The translations under genes were made by a program, and so were the position numbers. From contig CP054189.1 of the NCBI GenBank assembly GCA_015709495.1, forward strand, positions 930,001-994,000: 64,000 nt of DNA. Direction: 5' to 3'. Source of the stretch: Chthonomonadaceae bacterium. GTDB taxonomy: Bacteria; Armatimonadota; Fimbriimonadia; Fimbriimonadales; Fimbriimonadaceae. The notes beneath the pieces are model-generated. The model was given only the letters and a program-made list of their open reading frames with translations, was not told the origin of the DNA and did not search any database. This document shows positions 43,084-52,405 of the stretch, piece by piece; position 1 is the stretch's first letter, and each line of letters starts with the position of its first letter.

Positions 43084-44004
43084 CTATGCGCCGGGAACTT
43101 CCAGCGCCTTGGTTTCGCTGAGCAGACATTTTCGCACCTGGACGGCATAGGCCTCCAAAGCCGCGTCCAGCGGCCATCGCCCCCCTTCCCAGGTGACTTC
43201 TGCTGCCAAGACCGTGAGTACGCCCCGTTTGAGCGACGGCGTCAGGTCCTGCGGTAAGTCCGGCTCTCCTTCTAAGATATCACAGACTTGCCGATCTACC
43301 AAGACTCGAAGCGGTTCCATTAGGTCATCCGCCAAAGAAAAGGTATTTTCACGGTGTCTATGGTGAACGCCGAGCGCAGGATGGAGGCCGGCTAGCACGA
43401 TCGCGCGCGCAACCGCAGCCCGCAGTACGGCATACCCATAATTGAGAAGCGCGTTGGCAGTTCGGAAGGTGGGGTCCAGTCCGGGTCCGGACTCCGCCAT
43501 TTCGGCCCTGCGAAGGCGGACAAAGTCCCCTCCAAAGAGCGCGTCCCAATAAACGCCAGCGGCTACTGCCTCACGGTTGGACCTGTCGCCGCTTAACACC
43601 TGATTGGATAGCGAACCCAGGCCGGAATCGTGGCCCAGCTTGTCTTGGAGAAACCGCGATTGGCTTTGAATCTTGGCTACCACGATTTGCCTCCAGATTT
43701 GCTTTTTCGCTGGCTTGCTGGCCTCGATTTGCCCCCGTAGCGTCTGAGCCATCAGGGAGTGGCCTTCATAGGGCAGGAGCATCGCGCTGGGAAGGTGTTT
43801 GGCGTTGCACACGACGACCGCCACCCGCTGTTCGCCGAGTTCCCCCAGAAGCGGGCCCGAGACGGCGATCGCGTCGTGGTCCAAGACGAGAATCCCGAGG
43901 TCCTCGAGGGGCACCGTGTGCCTGCCCGCGTCGTTTTCTATCAGGAGCTGCGCCCGTTCGACGCTGAGACGGGCTGGGCGCTGCACGGCGACCGAGCGCT
44001 TCAC
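43084..44004 (-). CDS. cas1: CRISPR-associated integrase Cas1 (type II)
   Basis: The protein has 306 aa. Metal ligands fit the family: Glu145 in NREAVAAGVYWDALFG, a His in LHPALGVHHRHREN (about 215) and Asp227 or Glu230 in LADDLMEPLRVLVD. It catalyses spacer integration as a (Cas1)4-(Cas2)2 complex. Its start overlaps the cas9 stop by four bases. No csn2 or cas4 is present, so the locus is II-C. Confidence 0.96.
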   Translation of the reverse strand: MKRSVAVQRPARLSVERAQLLIENDAGRHTVPLEDLGILVLDHDAIAVSGPLLGELGEQRVAVVVCNAKHLPSAMLLPYEGHSLMAQTLRGQIEASKPAKKQIWRQIVVAKIQSQSRFLQDKLGHDSGLGSLSNQVLSGDRSNREAVAAGVYWDALFGGDFVRLRRAEMAESGPGLDPTFRTANALLNYGYAVLRAAVARAIVLAGLHPALGVHHRHRENTFSLADDLMEPLRVLVDRQVCDILEGEPDLPQDLTPSLKRGVLTVLAAEVTWEGGRWPLDAALEAYAVQVRKCLLSETKALEVPGA

Positions 44005-47000
44005 TCGCGCCCGCCCTCGCGATAGACGACTTGGCCAAGGGGGTCGAGGACGACTCGCGCCGCAATCTTGCCAAAGTCTCTTTCGCTCCTGACTCGGGTG
44101 ATCAGGTATCCGTTCTTAGGCGTCCTGTCCTTCATTTTGTTTGCCACAAACGGATGCCAGATCCCGCAATCGTACTGGCCGCCCTTGTCTATCGAAATCG
44201 ACTCGATCAGTCCGAGTGACCCGTCCGACATCTCCACCATATCCCCCTTGCACAACGCCATTACGAACCGCCAGCCGGGCTCCGGCCGCGTCTTGCGAAT
44301 GACCGGTTCGATGGGCCGCAGGGGTCCCTCAGGGTGGTCCTTGTTCCACTTTCGGGCCGCGGCTGCGCCATCGCGACGCCGCACCGCCTCCAACATCGTC
44401 ACGACTTCCGCCGCTCGCTCGTACTCCCCTTTCTGGTTCGGCTGCGTTGTTTCCCAGATGACGACGTGGTGGTTGCTCCCGAGCGGGTACGCCTGGGCCG
44501 GCCGGCCTTCCTGGTCGTATTTCACGAGGTGTTTTCCGACAACCTCGGTTCCCCAAGGCTCACCATTACGCATCCCCCGCACGACGTTCTCATCCGGCTG
44601 CTGCTTGTGAAGCTGGCCCTTTGGCATTCGCTGAGGACGGTGCACGATCTCCGCGCGCTCCAATGCCGCCGCGACCTTGTTGCGAAGGTTCGGATCGGGC
44701 ATCGTCTTAGCCCGTTCCAGCTTTCGGTGCTCCTTATCTCTCAAACGCGGATCGCGAAGCTCCACAAGCTGGAAGAAGTCGGTCATAGCCTTGAGGCTTT
44801 TGCGATCGGCGAGCGCCACGACGATGGCGTCCAGCGCGTGGTGCTTGAAATTGCTGCGGGTCTTGCCGGGCGGCTTCGCATTCTTGACGTCTTCCTCGGT
44901 CGCTTGACCAGCGTCCGCCTTTGCCAAGAACGCTTTCCAGGCGTCCTCTATCGCTTGCTCCTCGGGGTGCAGCGGCACCATGTCTTCTATCTCCCAGAAC
45001 TTCCGGAACTCGGAGGTCGCCCGTCCCGGCGCCACTACGACGTCGGTCTTGTTCTCGACCATCCGTTGAGCGAGTTTGAGCACCTCGCGGCTGATGTAGC
45101 CTGTGGCGGCCAGGTGCCTGCCAGAGAAGTCCTCGGGCCGTTCTTTGGCCAGGATGCGCTGCCGCTTGTGCAGCGGCATGTTCTTGATGCTCTTGACGTG
45201 CGCCTCGATGCGCCGCCAACGCTCTGGTTCCCGCTGGCCCACGGCCTCCCACAGCGTTTGGTTTCCCTTGACCTGGGTGTTGAACTCTCGGGTGCAGAGG
45301 GTGAGGTTGGCCATGCCGCTGTCCAGCGCGTGGCTTCGGGGGACGATGTGGTCCACCTCGTAGTCGCCGGACATGAGCGCCTTGAGGTCTGGGATGAGTA
45401 CGTCAGGCTCATAGGGGAGAGCGGCGCCACCGAGTTCCTTCCACAGGCGCACCTTCTTGATGTTCGTTCCGTTGGGTTTGTAGCCAAGAGCGACCAGGTC
45501 CTTGGCGATTTCCTTTCGTTCGGTTTCGTTCTTGCGCTGGCGCTTCTCGACTTCTTCGCGCTGCTCGGCGCCCATCGCCAGGTCGCGGGGGAGCTCGATG
45601 TGGATGGCGTCAGGCTTGCCGTAATCGCTATGCAGGGCGTTCAGGATGCGCACGGCCCCGCGTACGCTCGCCCGCACGACGGCGTGCGCGATGTCCTTAT
45701 CGGTCGGGAAGGTGAGCCGGTCCACGGTTGGCAACTCTCCCTCTGGGTTGGCGTGGTCGAAACCCGCCGCCTGGCAGGCTTCGCTGTACACCTTGTCCTT
45801 CAGCATGTGCGGGAGAATCTTTTTTGCGGCCTTGAGGCTTACGCTGAGGTAGCCCTCCGGAAGGTCCACGGTGGCCAGTTCGTTGGCTTCGCGCTCGGAG
45901 AACTTGACGCCGTTCTTACTAGGGCGATCCTTCTGGAACAAGTCGAGGCGGCGGTACGCTTCGGGTCTCTTGTTGGGGTGCTGCTTCCAGTCGCGAATGC
46001 TGACGATCTCTCCCACGAGCTCGCGCTGGGCTTGTTCGCCCAGCAGGTCCCACTTGTCGCCAAGGATCCGCCGCATTCTTGCGACGGTCTGGCTGCCACG
46101 GAGCTTTTCCTTTGTGCCGGACTTTTGGGTGACGGTCTTTTCCTTGCCGTCCTTGCCGATGATCTTGTACTTGGCCGGTTCGATATTGAAGATCGCGGCA
46201 GGAAGTTCCAGTTCCTTCCGAACCTCGTCCCAGGCCAAGTCCGTTCCTTTCATCAGTTCGGCGACTAAGCGCTCGCGCTCTTCTGGTGTTAGAACACGAA
46301 ACTCTGCCTCTGGGGACGGCATGACGGACAGGTTCGCCACGTCTTGGGCGAGGACGAACTTCTGCGCCGTGAGGCCCGCGCGAGGCATCCTCAGTTCGTT
46401 CTTGTAGAAGGTGCATTTCCCCCTGGTGCTCGCGTCTGCCGCGAGGATGCGCTGGAAGAAGAGAAGATCATGGATCTGGCCTTGCAGGTCTTTGGTCAAG
46501 AGAGGATTGTGAGAGGCTTGGCGATCCATGATCGTCCAAAACTCGTGCTCGATCATGTGGCGATCAGTGCGGCGGAACCGGCGCTCGTCTTCCGCCCTTT
46601 GCTGCGCTTGGGTGGCTCCCTTGATCTTCCTCTTCCGAACGGTCGCGCCCTGTCGTAGCCGAGAGTTCAGATACGCCCCAACAGTCTCGAAACCGGCCAT
46701 TTCTTCCCGCGTGCGCCTGAGTTCCTTCTTGATCTGACCTCGCTCTTCGTCTTTGTCTTTCCCCGCGGCGCCCTCTTCCGGTTCCTCGTCGTCCTCAAAC
46801 CTTGTCGTGCCCCACAGCATCAGATCGCGCGGGCTGAGGAACCCCCGGCGCTGGTTGAGATGGCAAAGCACTCGCCCGAGTTCGTAGGGCTCCAACTTGC
46901 GTTCGAGCGCGGCGGCGCGAAGCGCGTAGGGGTCAGTCTGTTTGCAGAAGAGCTCAACTCTGTCCGCCATCTTCCTTGGCAAGAAGCCATGCTTGGCAAG

Positions 47001-47240
47001 GAGTCGATACAGGTCCATCTTTCGCTGGTGGCGGCGGCGCGTCGTGCGGCGGGCACGTCGGAACTGGCCTCGCAGTTTGCTCTTCAATCCCTCGCCAGGT
47101 TTGCTTTCGTCGGCAAGCGGCGAATCGAAGACGAACGTACCGACCGCTAGGATGTCTACGCCATCTTTCTGCTTTCGAAGCGCGCACCAGCCGACATTGT
47201 TGATGCCCAGGTCAAGACCATAGACAAGTCTTCCATCCAT
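44001..47240 (-). CDS. cas9: CRISPR-associated endonuclease Cas9, type II-C
   Basis: The protein is 1079 aa from ATG 47240 (a TTG at 47255 would add five residues). RuvC-I Asp10 is in YGLDLGINNVGW, and an Arg-rich bridge helix follows (LRGQFRRARRTTRRRHQRK). RuvC-II Glu549 is in IHIELPRD, the HNH site is YEVDHIVPRSHALDSGMANL with His631, and RuvC-III His801/Asp804 is in HHALDAIVV. All catalytic residues are intact, so it should be an active RNA-guided nuclease. The compact size fits II-C. PAM specificity cannot be read from sequence. Its 5' end lies next to the divergent tracrRNA. Confidence 0.97.
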   Translation of the reverse strand: MDGRLVYGLDLGINNVGWCALRKQKDGVDILAVGTFVFDSPLADESKPGEGLKSKLRGQFRRARRTTRRRHQRKMDLYRLLAKHGFLPRKMADRVELFCKQTDPYALRAAALERKLEPYELGRVLCHLNQRRGFLSPRDLMLWGTTRFEDDEEPEEGAAGKDKDEERGQIKKELRRTREEMAGFETVGAYLNSRLRQGATVRKRKIKGATQAQQRAEDERRFRRTDRHMIEHEFWTIMDRQASHNPLLTKDLQGQIHDLLFFQRILAADASTRGKCTFYKNELRMPRAGLTAQKFVLAQDVANLSVMPSPEAEFRVLTPEERERLVAELMKGTDLAWDEVRKELELPAAIFNIEPAKYKIIGKDGKEKTVTQKSGTKEKLRGSQTVARMRRILGDKWDLLGEQAQRELVGEIVSIRDWKQHPNKRPEAYRRLDLFQKDRPSKNGVKFSEREANELATVDLPEGYLSVSLKAAKKILPHMLKDKVYSEACQAAGFDHANPEGELPTVDRLTFPTDKDIAHAVVRASVRGAVRILNALHSDYGKPDAIHIELPRDLAMGAEQREEVEKRQRKNETERKEIAKDLVALGYKPNGTNIKKVRLWKELGGAALPYEPDVLIPDLKALMSGDYEVDHIVPRSHALDSGMANLTLCTREFNTQVKGNQTLWEAVGQREPERWRRIEAHVKSIKNMPLHKRQRILAKERPEDFSGRHLAATGYISREVLKLAQRMVENKTDVVVAPGRATSEFRKFWEIEDMVPLHPEEQAIEDAWKAFLAKADAGQATEEDVKNAKPPGKTRSNFKHHALDAIVVALADRKSLKAMTDFFQLVELRDPRLRDKEHRKLERAKTMPDPNLRNKVAAALERAEIVHRPQRMPKGQLHKQQPDENVVRGMRNGEPWGTEVVGKHLVKYDQEGRPAQAYPLGSNHHVVIWETTQPNQKGEYERAAEVVTMLEAVRRRDGAAAARKWNKDHPEGPLRPIEPVIRKTRPEPGWRFVMALCKGDMVEMSDGSLGLIESISIDKGGQYDCGIWHPFVANKMKDRTPKNGYLITRVRSERDFGKIAARVVLDPLGQVVYREGGRE

Positions 47241-47257
47241 TGGGATATCATACAACT

Positions 47258-47403
47258 AGTATCTGAAAGAAGCCTGCGGATGCTCCAACAAGTCTCATTT
47301 TGGAGATCTGTATGGCGGGATTCTAGGATCCCCGCAACCATAGCGAGAGTTCAGCGATCGCGAAACAAACTGGTCCTGATTCGTCAGGGCCGTTTTGTTC
47401 TTG
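47258..47403 (+). ncRNA. tracrRNA with anti-repeat and terminator
   Basis: Bases 47261-47274 (ATCTGAAAGAAGCC) are an exact complement of the repeat, as are GGATGC and CCAAC further on (to 47289), with a small unpaired patch between. The tail holds TCTC/GAGA (47293-47307), then a stem with TATGG and CCATA outer pairs and a GCGGG/CCCGC core (47310-47342). A terminator follows: GGTCCTGA-TTCG-TCAGGGCC (47372-47391), flanked by AACAAAC and GTTTTGTT. It is divergent from cas9, and its promoter must lie inside the first cas9 codons. Confidence 0.9.
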
Positions 47404-47762
47404 TCCACCTAGTTCTCCAGTCCTTTGCCCTCGCCCAACTCCGATTGCTCCAGGCGATCGAATCGGGTAACGCTACGGTCGTCATTGGAGCCGACAAGGC
47501 GATCGTCCCCTTCGGCGGATAATCTCACGGCGCGGCGGAACATTCCCCGCGCCGTGATGCCATGGATGAAGCCCCTACATCGGCTCGCGCCAAGCCACCG
47601 CTCTTTTCGAAGTCTTCTCCCCGAACCCGGTTGCTGCCTGATGGAACTCGGGTCCGCTTTCGGAGCGGCAGGTAAGCAGGTCCCCCGGTGCGCCGCCCCG
47701 TGCGGCCTTGAGGCAGGCCGAACCCCTCATTCGAGGAATGCGGATTCCCTGCGGACGACCAG
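47404..47762. other. intergenic region between tracrRNA and mutS
   Basis: About 360 bases. An open frame (to 47522) translates to VHLVLQSFALAQLRLLQAIE and then SGNATVVIGADKAIVPFGG, which looks protein-like but overlaps the tracrRNA terminator upstream and has no start of its own; it may be a gene remnant. An 11-bp hairpin (47525-47557) follows. The rest shows nothing recognisable. Confidence 0.4.
47525..47557. other. 11-bp perfect hairpin
   Basis: TCACGGCGCGG pairs with CCGCGCCGTGA across 11 bases. Neither strand has a T-run after it, so it is not a typical terminator. Confidence 0.5.
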
Positions 47763-50375
47763 GTGCGCCATACTCCCTTCACGGTGGAACCCAAGACCCC
47801 CATGATGCGCCAGTACTTCGCCGCCAAGGCGGAGCATCCGGGGGTGCTGCTCGCGATGCGTGTCGGGGACTTTTACGAGTTCTATGGCGAAGACGCTGAG
47901 ACCGCTGCTCGAGCGCTCGAAATCACCCTCACGGCGAGGGACGACGGCGACAACCGGGTCCCGATGGCGGGCGTTCCGTACCATTCGGTCGAGAAGTACC
48001 TCGCGCGGCTGGTAGGACAGGGCTTCAAGGTTGCGCTGTGCGATCAGCTTGAAGACCCCAAGCAAGCCAAGGGGCTGGTGAAGCGGGGGGTCACGCGGGT
48101 GCTGACCGCCGGAACCGTGGTCGAGGACTCCTTGCTCGATTCGTCTCGGAACAACTTCCTTGCGGCGCTGTGCTTGCACGACGGCAAGTTGGGGCTCGCC
48201 GTGCTCGATTCTAGTACCGGCGAGTTTGCCGTCACGCAGATCGAAGGCGAGGAGATGCAGCAAAGCCTGCTCAACGAGCTTGCACGAATCTCCCCGTCGG
48301 AACTTCTTGTATCGGAGGAAACGCAGGAGTTCGGCGACTTGGCTTCGCGAGGGCTCGGCAGCGCGGTGAGTTGCATCGAGTCGCCCCGAGCCGACCGGGC
48401 GAAAAAGACCCTTCTCCGGCAGTTGGGGGCGAGCCACCTCGAAGGGTATGGCTGTGAGGACAAGCCGAGCGCGGTGATTGCGGCCTCGATGATCTTGACC
48501 TACGCCGAAAAGAACGGTTTGCAGTTGGGCCATGTCGATGCGGTGGCCACTTATTCGGTGGAGAGCTTCATGCGTCTCGATGCGGCCACGCGGCGCAGCC
48601 TCGAACTCTCCCAGAACATGAGCGATGGGTCGCGGCGGTATACCCTCCTCGCCGTTCTCGATCAGACCTGCACTTCGATGGGCGCGCGACTCTTGCGGAG
48701 GTGGATCGAGCAGCCGCTCCTCGACGTGGAAGCGATCCGGCGACGTCACGATGCGGTCGGTCGGCTTGTGGAGAACTCAGCGGCCCGCTTCGACCTGCGG
48801 GAGTCCCTAAAGGGCGTTGCCGACATCGAGCGGCTGGTGTCGCGATGCGCTACGGGAAAGGCAACTCCCAAGGACCTTGCCGCACTGCGAAACTCGCTCG
48901 AACGGCTTCCCGACATCGCCGCGAGCGTTCGACCCGTCGCGCAAGGCAGGCTGGCCGAGTTGGGGGCGGGGCTTCTCGATCCCCATGAGTTGCTGTCGGA
49001 GCTGCAGTCGGCTCTCAACGACGACCCGCCTCTCTCGACCCGGGAGGGAGGGATCATCCGATCCGGATTCGACCCCGAACTCGACCGGTTGAGGGAGATT
49101 CAGCGCAGCGGCAAGAAGTTCATCGCCGAGTTGGAGGCCGCTGAGCGAGCGAAGACCGGGATCGGCAACCTCAAAGTAGGTTTCAACTCGGTGTTCGGTT
49201 ACTACCTCGAAGTGCCGAAATCTCAAATCGCCAAGGTTCCCGCCGAGTACATCCGCAAGCAGACCACCGCGAACGCCGAGCGGTACATCACCGCTGACCT
49301 CAAGGAACAGGAGTCGCACGTTCTTGGGGCGGAGGAGAAGGCGATCGCCCTGGAAGCGGAACTCTTCTTGGACTTAATGCAATCGGCGACGCGGCATTCT
49401 CGGAGGCTTCTCGATACGTCGCAGGCGCTTGCCGAACTCGACACGCTGGGTTCTTTCGCGGAGACGGCCGTTCGGAAGGCGTACGTTCGGCCGGAAATCG
49501 TGCCCGAAGACGTGCTGGAAGCTGAGACGGTTCGCCACCCGGTCGTCGAAGACGCCGAGCCGGGCTTCGTCCCGAACGACATTCTTTTGGGGTCGCTCGA
49601 GCCCGAAGAGGGAGAGCCGCAGACGCGGACGATCATCTTGACCGGCCCGAACATGAGCGGGAAATCGACCTATTTGCGGCAAACCGCCTTACTTGTGCTC
49701 ATGGCGCAAATCGGCGCGTTTGTTCCGGCTTCGCGCGCGAGGGCCGGGGTTTGCGATCGGGTGTTCGCTCGAATCGGCGCGCGCGACGAGATCGCCCTCG
49801 GGCAAAGCACCTTCATGGTCGAGATGATCGAGAGCGCCAACATTCTGAACCACGCTACGGAGCGCAGTTTGGTCATCCTCGACGAGGTGGGCCGCGGGAC
49901 GAGCACGTTCGACGGTATGGCGGTGGCTTGGGCGATGATCGAGCGGCTCGCTGAGATCGGATCGAAGACCCTATTCGCGACGCACTACCACCAGCTCAAC
50001 GCGCTCGCAGACCAGTTGCCGACGGTTAGCAACTTCCGAGTCAGCGTCGCCGAGGTGGGCGACCAAGTGGTGTGGACGCATAAGGTGCTTCCAGGTGGGA
50101 CGGATCGTAGCTACGGGGTCCATGTTGCGAAGATGGCGGGTCTGCCGCCAAAGGTCGTCAAGCGCGCGCAAGAGATCCTCTCGGAGCTTGAAGAGGGCGC
50201 CTCGGCTCCGCAAGTCCGGGACATCGGCGTCGCGAAGTTGCAACTCTCGCTCTTCGAGATGGAGACACCGGAGGTGATCCGTGAACTCGAGGGGCTTGAC
50301 CTCAACCAACTCACGCCGATCCAAGCGTTGAGTCTGCTCGACGAATGGAAGAGCCGCTACGCCAAGAGGCCCTGA
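47763..50375 (+). CDS. mutS: DNA mismatch repair protein MutS
   Basis: The protein is 870 aa from a GTG at 47763 (ATG 47802 also possible). The mismatch-reading Phe-x-Glu is in VGDFYEFYGEDAE. The ATPase site is LTGPNMSGKSTYLRQTALL (about residues 627-635), followed by ALGQSTFMVEMIE, SLVILDEVGRGTSTFDG and FATHYHQL. It recognises mismatches and recruits MutL, which is not in the window. It is convergent with metG. Confidence 0.97.
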   Translation: MRHTPFTVEPKTPMMRQYFAAKAEHPGVLLAMRVGDFYEFYGEDAETAARALEITLTARDDGDNRVPMAGVPYHSVEKYLARLVGQGFKVALCDQLEDPKQAKGLVKRGVTRVLTAGTVVEDSLLDSSRNNFLAALCLHDGKLGLAVLDSSTGEFAVTQIEGEEMQQSLLNELARISPSELLVSEETQEFGDLASRGLGSAVSCIESPRADRAKKTLLRQLGASHLEGYGCEDKPSAVIAASMILTYAEKNGLQLGHVDAVATYSVESFMRLDAATRRSLELSQNMSDGSRRYTLLAVLDQTCTSMGARLLRRWIEQPLLDVEAIRRRHDAVGRLVENSAARFDLRESLKGVADIERLVSRCATGKATPKDLAALRNSLERLPDIAASVRPVAQGRLAELGAGLLDPHELLSELQSALNDDPPLSTREGGIIRSGFDPELDRLREIQRSGKKFIAELEAAERAKTGIGNLKVGFNSVFGYYLEVPKSQIAKVPAEYIRKQTTANAERYITADLKEQESHVLGAEEKAIALEAELFLDLMQSATRHSRRLLDTSQALAELDTLGSFAETAVRKAYVRPEIVPEDVLEAETVRHPVVEDAEPGFVPNDILLGSLEPEEGEPQTRTIILTGPNMSGKSTYLRQTALLVLMAQIGAFVPASRARAGVCDRVFARIGARDEIALGQSTFMVEMIESANILNHATERSLVILDEVGRGTSTFDGMAVAWAMIERLAEIGSKTLFATHYHQLNALADQLPTVSNFRVSVAEVGDQVVWTHKVLPGGTDRSYGVHVAKMAGLPPKVVKRAQEILSELEEGASAPQVRDIGVAKLQLSLFEMETPEVIRELEGLDLNQLTPIQALSLLDEWKSRYAKRP

Positions 50376-50382
50376 GTGGCCC

Positions 50383-52311
50383 TCACCGCACCTTTGCGCC
50401 TTCAGGGGCCTCGCGATCGGGCTGAAGGAGAATTGCGCCTCCTTCGCCATCGACCGCCGCAAGGAGCATCCCTTGGCTTTCGGCGCCCCGCAACATCGCC
50501 GGCTTCAAGTTGGCGACCACGACCACCTGGCGTCCGATGAGGTCGAGCGGGGCGTATTGGGAGCGAATCCCCGCTACGATCTGGCGCGTCTCGCTTCCGA
50601 CGACGACTTGCAGGCGCAACAGCTTGTCGCTGCCTTCAAGGGGTTCCGCCTCCAGCACCCTGCCTATCCTGAGTTCGACCTTCGCGAAGTCCTCGATGCC
50701 GATCGGTTCGCTGGGCGGGGCCTCCTTTGCGGGGTGGGGACGCTCTGGTGGCTGGGCTTTGGGCTCGGGTGCTGCAGCGCGCTCGGCTTGAATTCTGGGG
50801 AACATCGGCCTGGCTTCGCCCAGTTTCGAGCCGGGTTGAAGCGTAGGGGGCGTCCCGACGACTTCGAGACTCGTTAAGGGGACCTGTCCCAGTTGAGCCG
50901 CGATTGCGTCGGCGACCCCGGGCATGAACGGCCTGAGCAGCCCCTCGGCGGTTCGCAGGCAAAGCGCCATCCCAAAGAGGACGCGCGGCAAGGCGGGGTC
51001 GCCTGACTTCGCCAGCGCCCACGGAGCCCGCGTATCGATGTACTTGTTGAGGAACCGGATGACTTCGAGCGACGCAGCCGAGGCGCGATCCAATCGAAAC
51101 GCCTCCATGTGGCGACGGTACTGCTCGACGCTGTGGGAGATCGCTTGAGCGACCTCGTCTTCGGGCTGCTCGTCGGGGATTGCGCCGCCCACGAACTTGG
51201 CGGCCATCGCCATGCTCCGGTTCAAGGCGTTGCCAAGGTCGTTGGCGAGGTCGGTGTTGTACCGCCTGTGAAACTCTTCGAGCGTAAACACCGTGTCGTC
51301 CTCATAGGGCAGGGTCGCGGCCATGTGGTGGCGGACCGCATCGATCGCCAGGTCGCGTTCGCATCCGGTGAGTTCGGAGAGCCCCTGGGCGAGCTCCAAA
51401 GGCCGCACAACGTTGCCCTTCGACTTGCTGATCTTCTCGCCGCCCAGCGTCATCCACCCGTGCCCCACGAGAGTGGCTGGCAGAGGCAGTCCCAAGCCCA
51501 TCAGCATCGCAGGCCAGAGAGTCGCATGAAATCGCGTCAGGATGTCTTTGCCCATCCATTCGACCTCCGCGGGCCAGAGGTCTTCCCATCCGGAATCCGG
51601 CCAACCCGTCGCGGTGATGTAGTTGATGAGCGCGTCGAACCAAACGTAGATCACCTTGGAGTCGTCGCCTGGGATCGGAATCCCCCAGCCAGGGTTCGAG
51701 CGAGTGATGCAGACATCGCGCAGCCCTTGCTTCAGGAACCCCACGACTTCGTTTCGCCGAACCTCCGGCACGATGAATTGAGGGTTCGATTCGATGTGCT
51801 GCAAGAGGCGCTCCTCGAAGTCGGAGAGTCGGAAGAAGAAGTTCTCCTCTTGGACCCAAGTGACGGGGTTTCCGTCGGGGCTGAGCCCGTCGACGAGGTC
51901 GGATTCCTTGTAGAACGTCTCGCTCGATACGTCGTACCAGCCCTCATACGTTCCGGGGTAGACATGCCCGGCTTCCCGAAGCCTTTGAAACACCTCTTGC
52001 GCACAGCGAACGTGCCGCTCCTCAGTCGTGCGAATGAAGTCGTCGAATTCGATCTTCATTCCGCGCCAGATTTCGACGAACTGACCGGCCACTTCGTCCA
52101 CGAACTGCATCGGGTCTTTACCCGCTGCGTTTGCCGCTTCGAGCACCTTGAGGCCGTTCTCATCCGTGCCAGTCAGGAACATGACCTCGCGCCCTAGCAT
52201 CTTCTGGTAGCGTGCGGTCACGTCCGCGGCAAACGTCGTCAGGGCGGTCCCGATGTGCGGGACGCTGTTGACGTAGTAGATCGGCGTTGTGATGTAATAG
52301 CGCTTCGGCAT
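50383..52311 (-). CDS. metG: methionyl-tRNA synthetase
   Basis: The protein has 642 aa. HIGH-type motif: YYVNSVPHIGTALTTF. KMSKS-type motif: GGEKISKSKGNVV. The C-terminal about 110 residues are a tRNA-binding domain (GIEDFAKVELRIGRVLEAEPLEGSDKLLRLQV). The zinc-knuckle cysteines usual in the connective peptide are absent: WYDVSSETFYKESDLVDG stands where CxxC is expected, so it is a zinc-free form. TAAAAT lies nine bases before the ATG. Confidence 0.95.
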   Translation of the reverse strand: MPKRYYITTPIYYVNSVPHIGTALTTFAADVTARYQKMLGREVMFLTGTDENGLKVLEAANAAGKDPMQFVDEVAGQFVEIWRGMKIEFDDFIRTTEERHVRCAQEVFQRLREAGHVYPGTYEGWYDVSSETFYKESDLVDGLSPDGNPVTWVQEENFFFRLSDFEERLLQHIESNPQFIVPEVRRNEVVGFLKQGLRDVCITRSNPGWGIPIPGDDSKVIYVWFDALINYITATGWPDSGWEDLWPAEVEWMGKDILTRFHATLWPAMLMGLGLPLPATLVGHGWMTLGGEKISKSKGNVVRPLELAQGLSELTGCERDLAIDAVRHHMAATLPYEDDTVFTLEEFHRRYNTDLANDLGNALNRSMAMAAKFVGGAIPDEQPEDEVAQAISHSVEQYRRHMEAFRLDRASAASLEVIRFLNKYIDTRAPWALAKSGDPALPRVLFGMALCLRTAEGLLRPFMPGVADAIAAQLGQVPLTSLEVVGTPPTLQPGSKLGEARPMFPRIQAERAAAPEPKAQPPERPHPAKEAPPSEPIGIEDFAKVELRIGRVLEAEPLEGSDKLLRLQVVVGSETRQIVAGIRSQYAPLDLIGRQVVVVANLKPAMLRGAESQGMLLAAVDGEGGAILLQPDREAPEGAKVR

Positions 52312-52405
52312 GGGCGCTTGATTTTACCGGTCTGGCGGATTCGGCCAGCGAAACCGGCTCAAGACCGCGACCTCGGCAGCCGTAAGCCTTCAGAATGGGG
52401 GCGAC

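Noticed and set aside
47525..47557. Terminator for tracrRNA or mutS region
   Set aside because: The hairpin is perfect but lacks a T-run on either strand; the tracrRNA already has its own terminator at 47372-47399.
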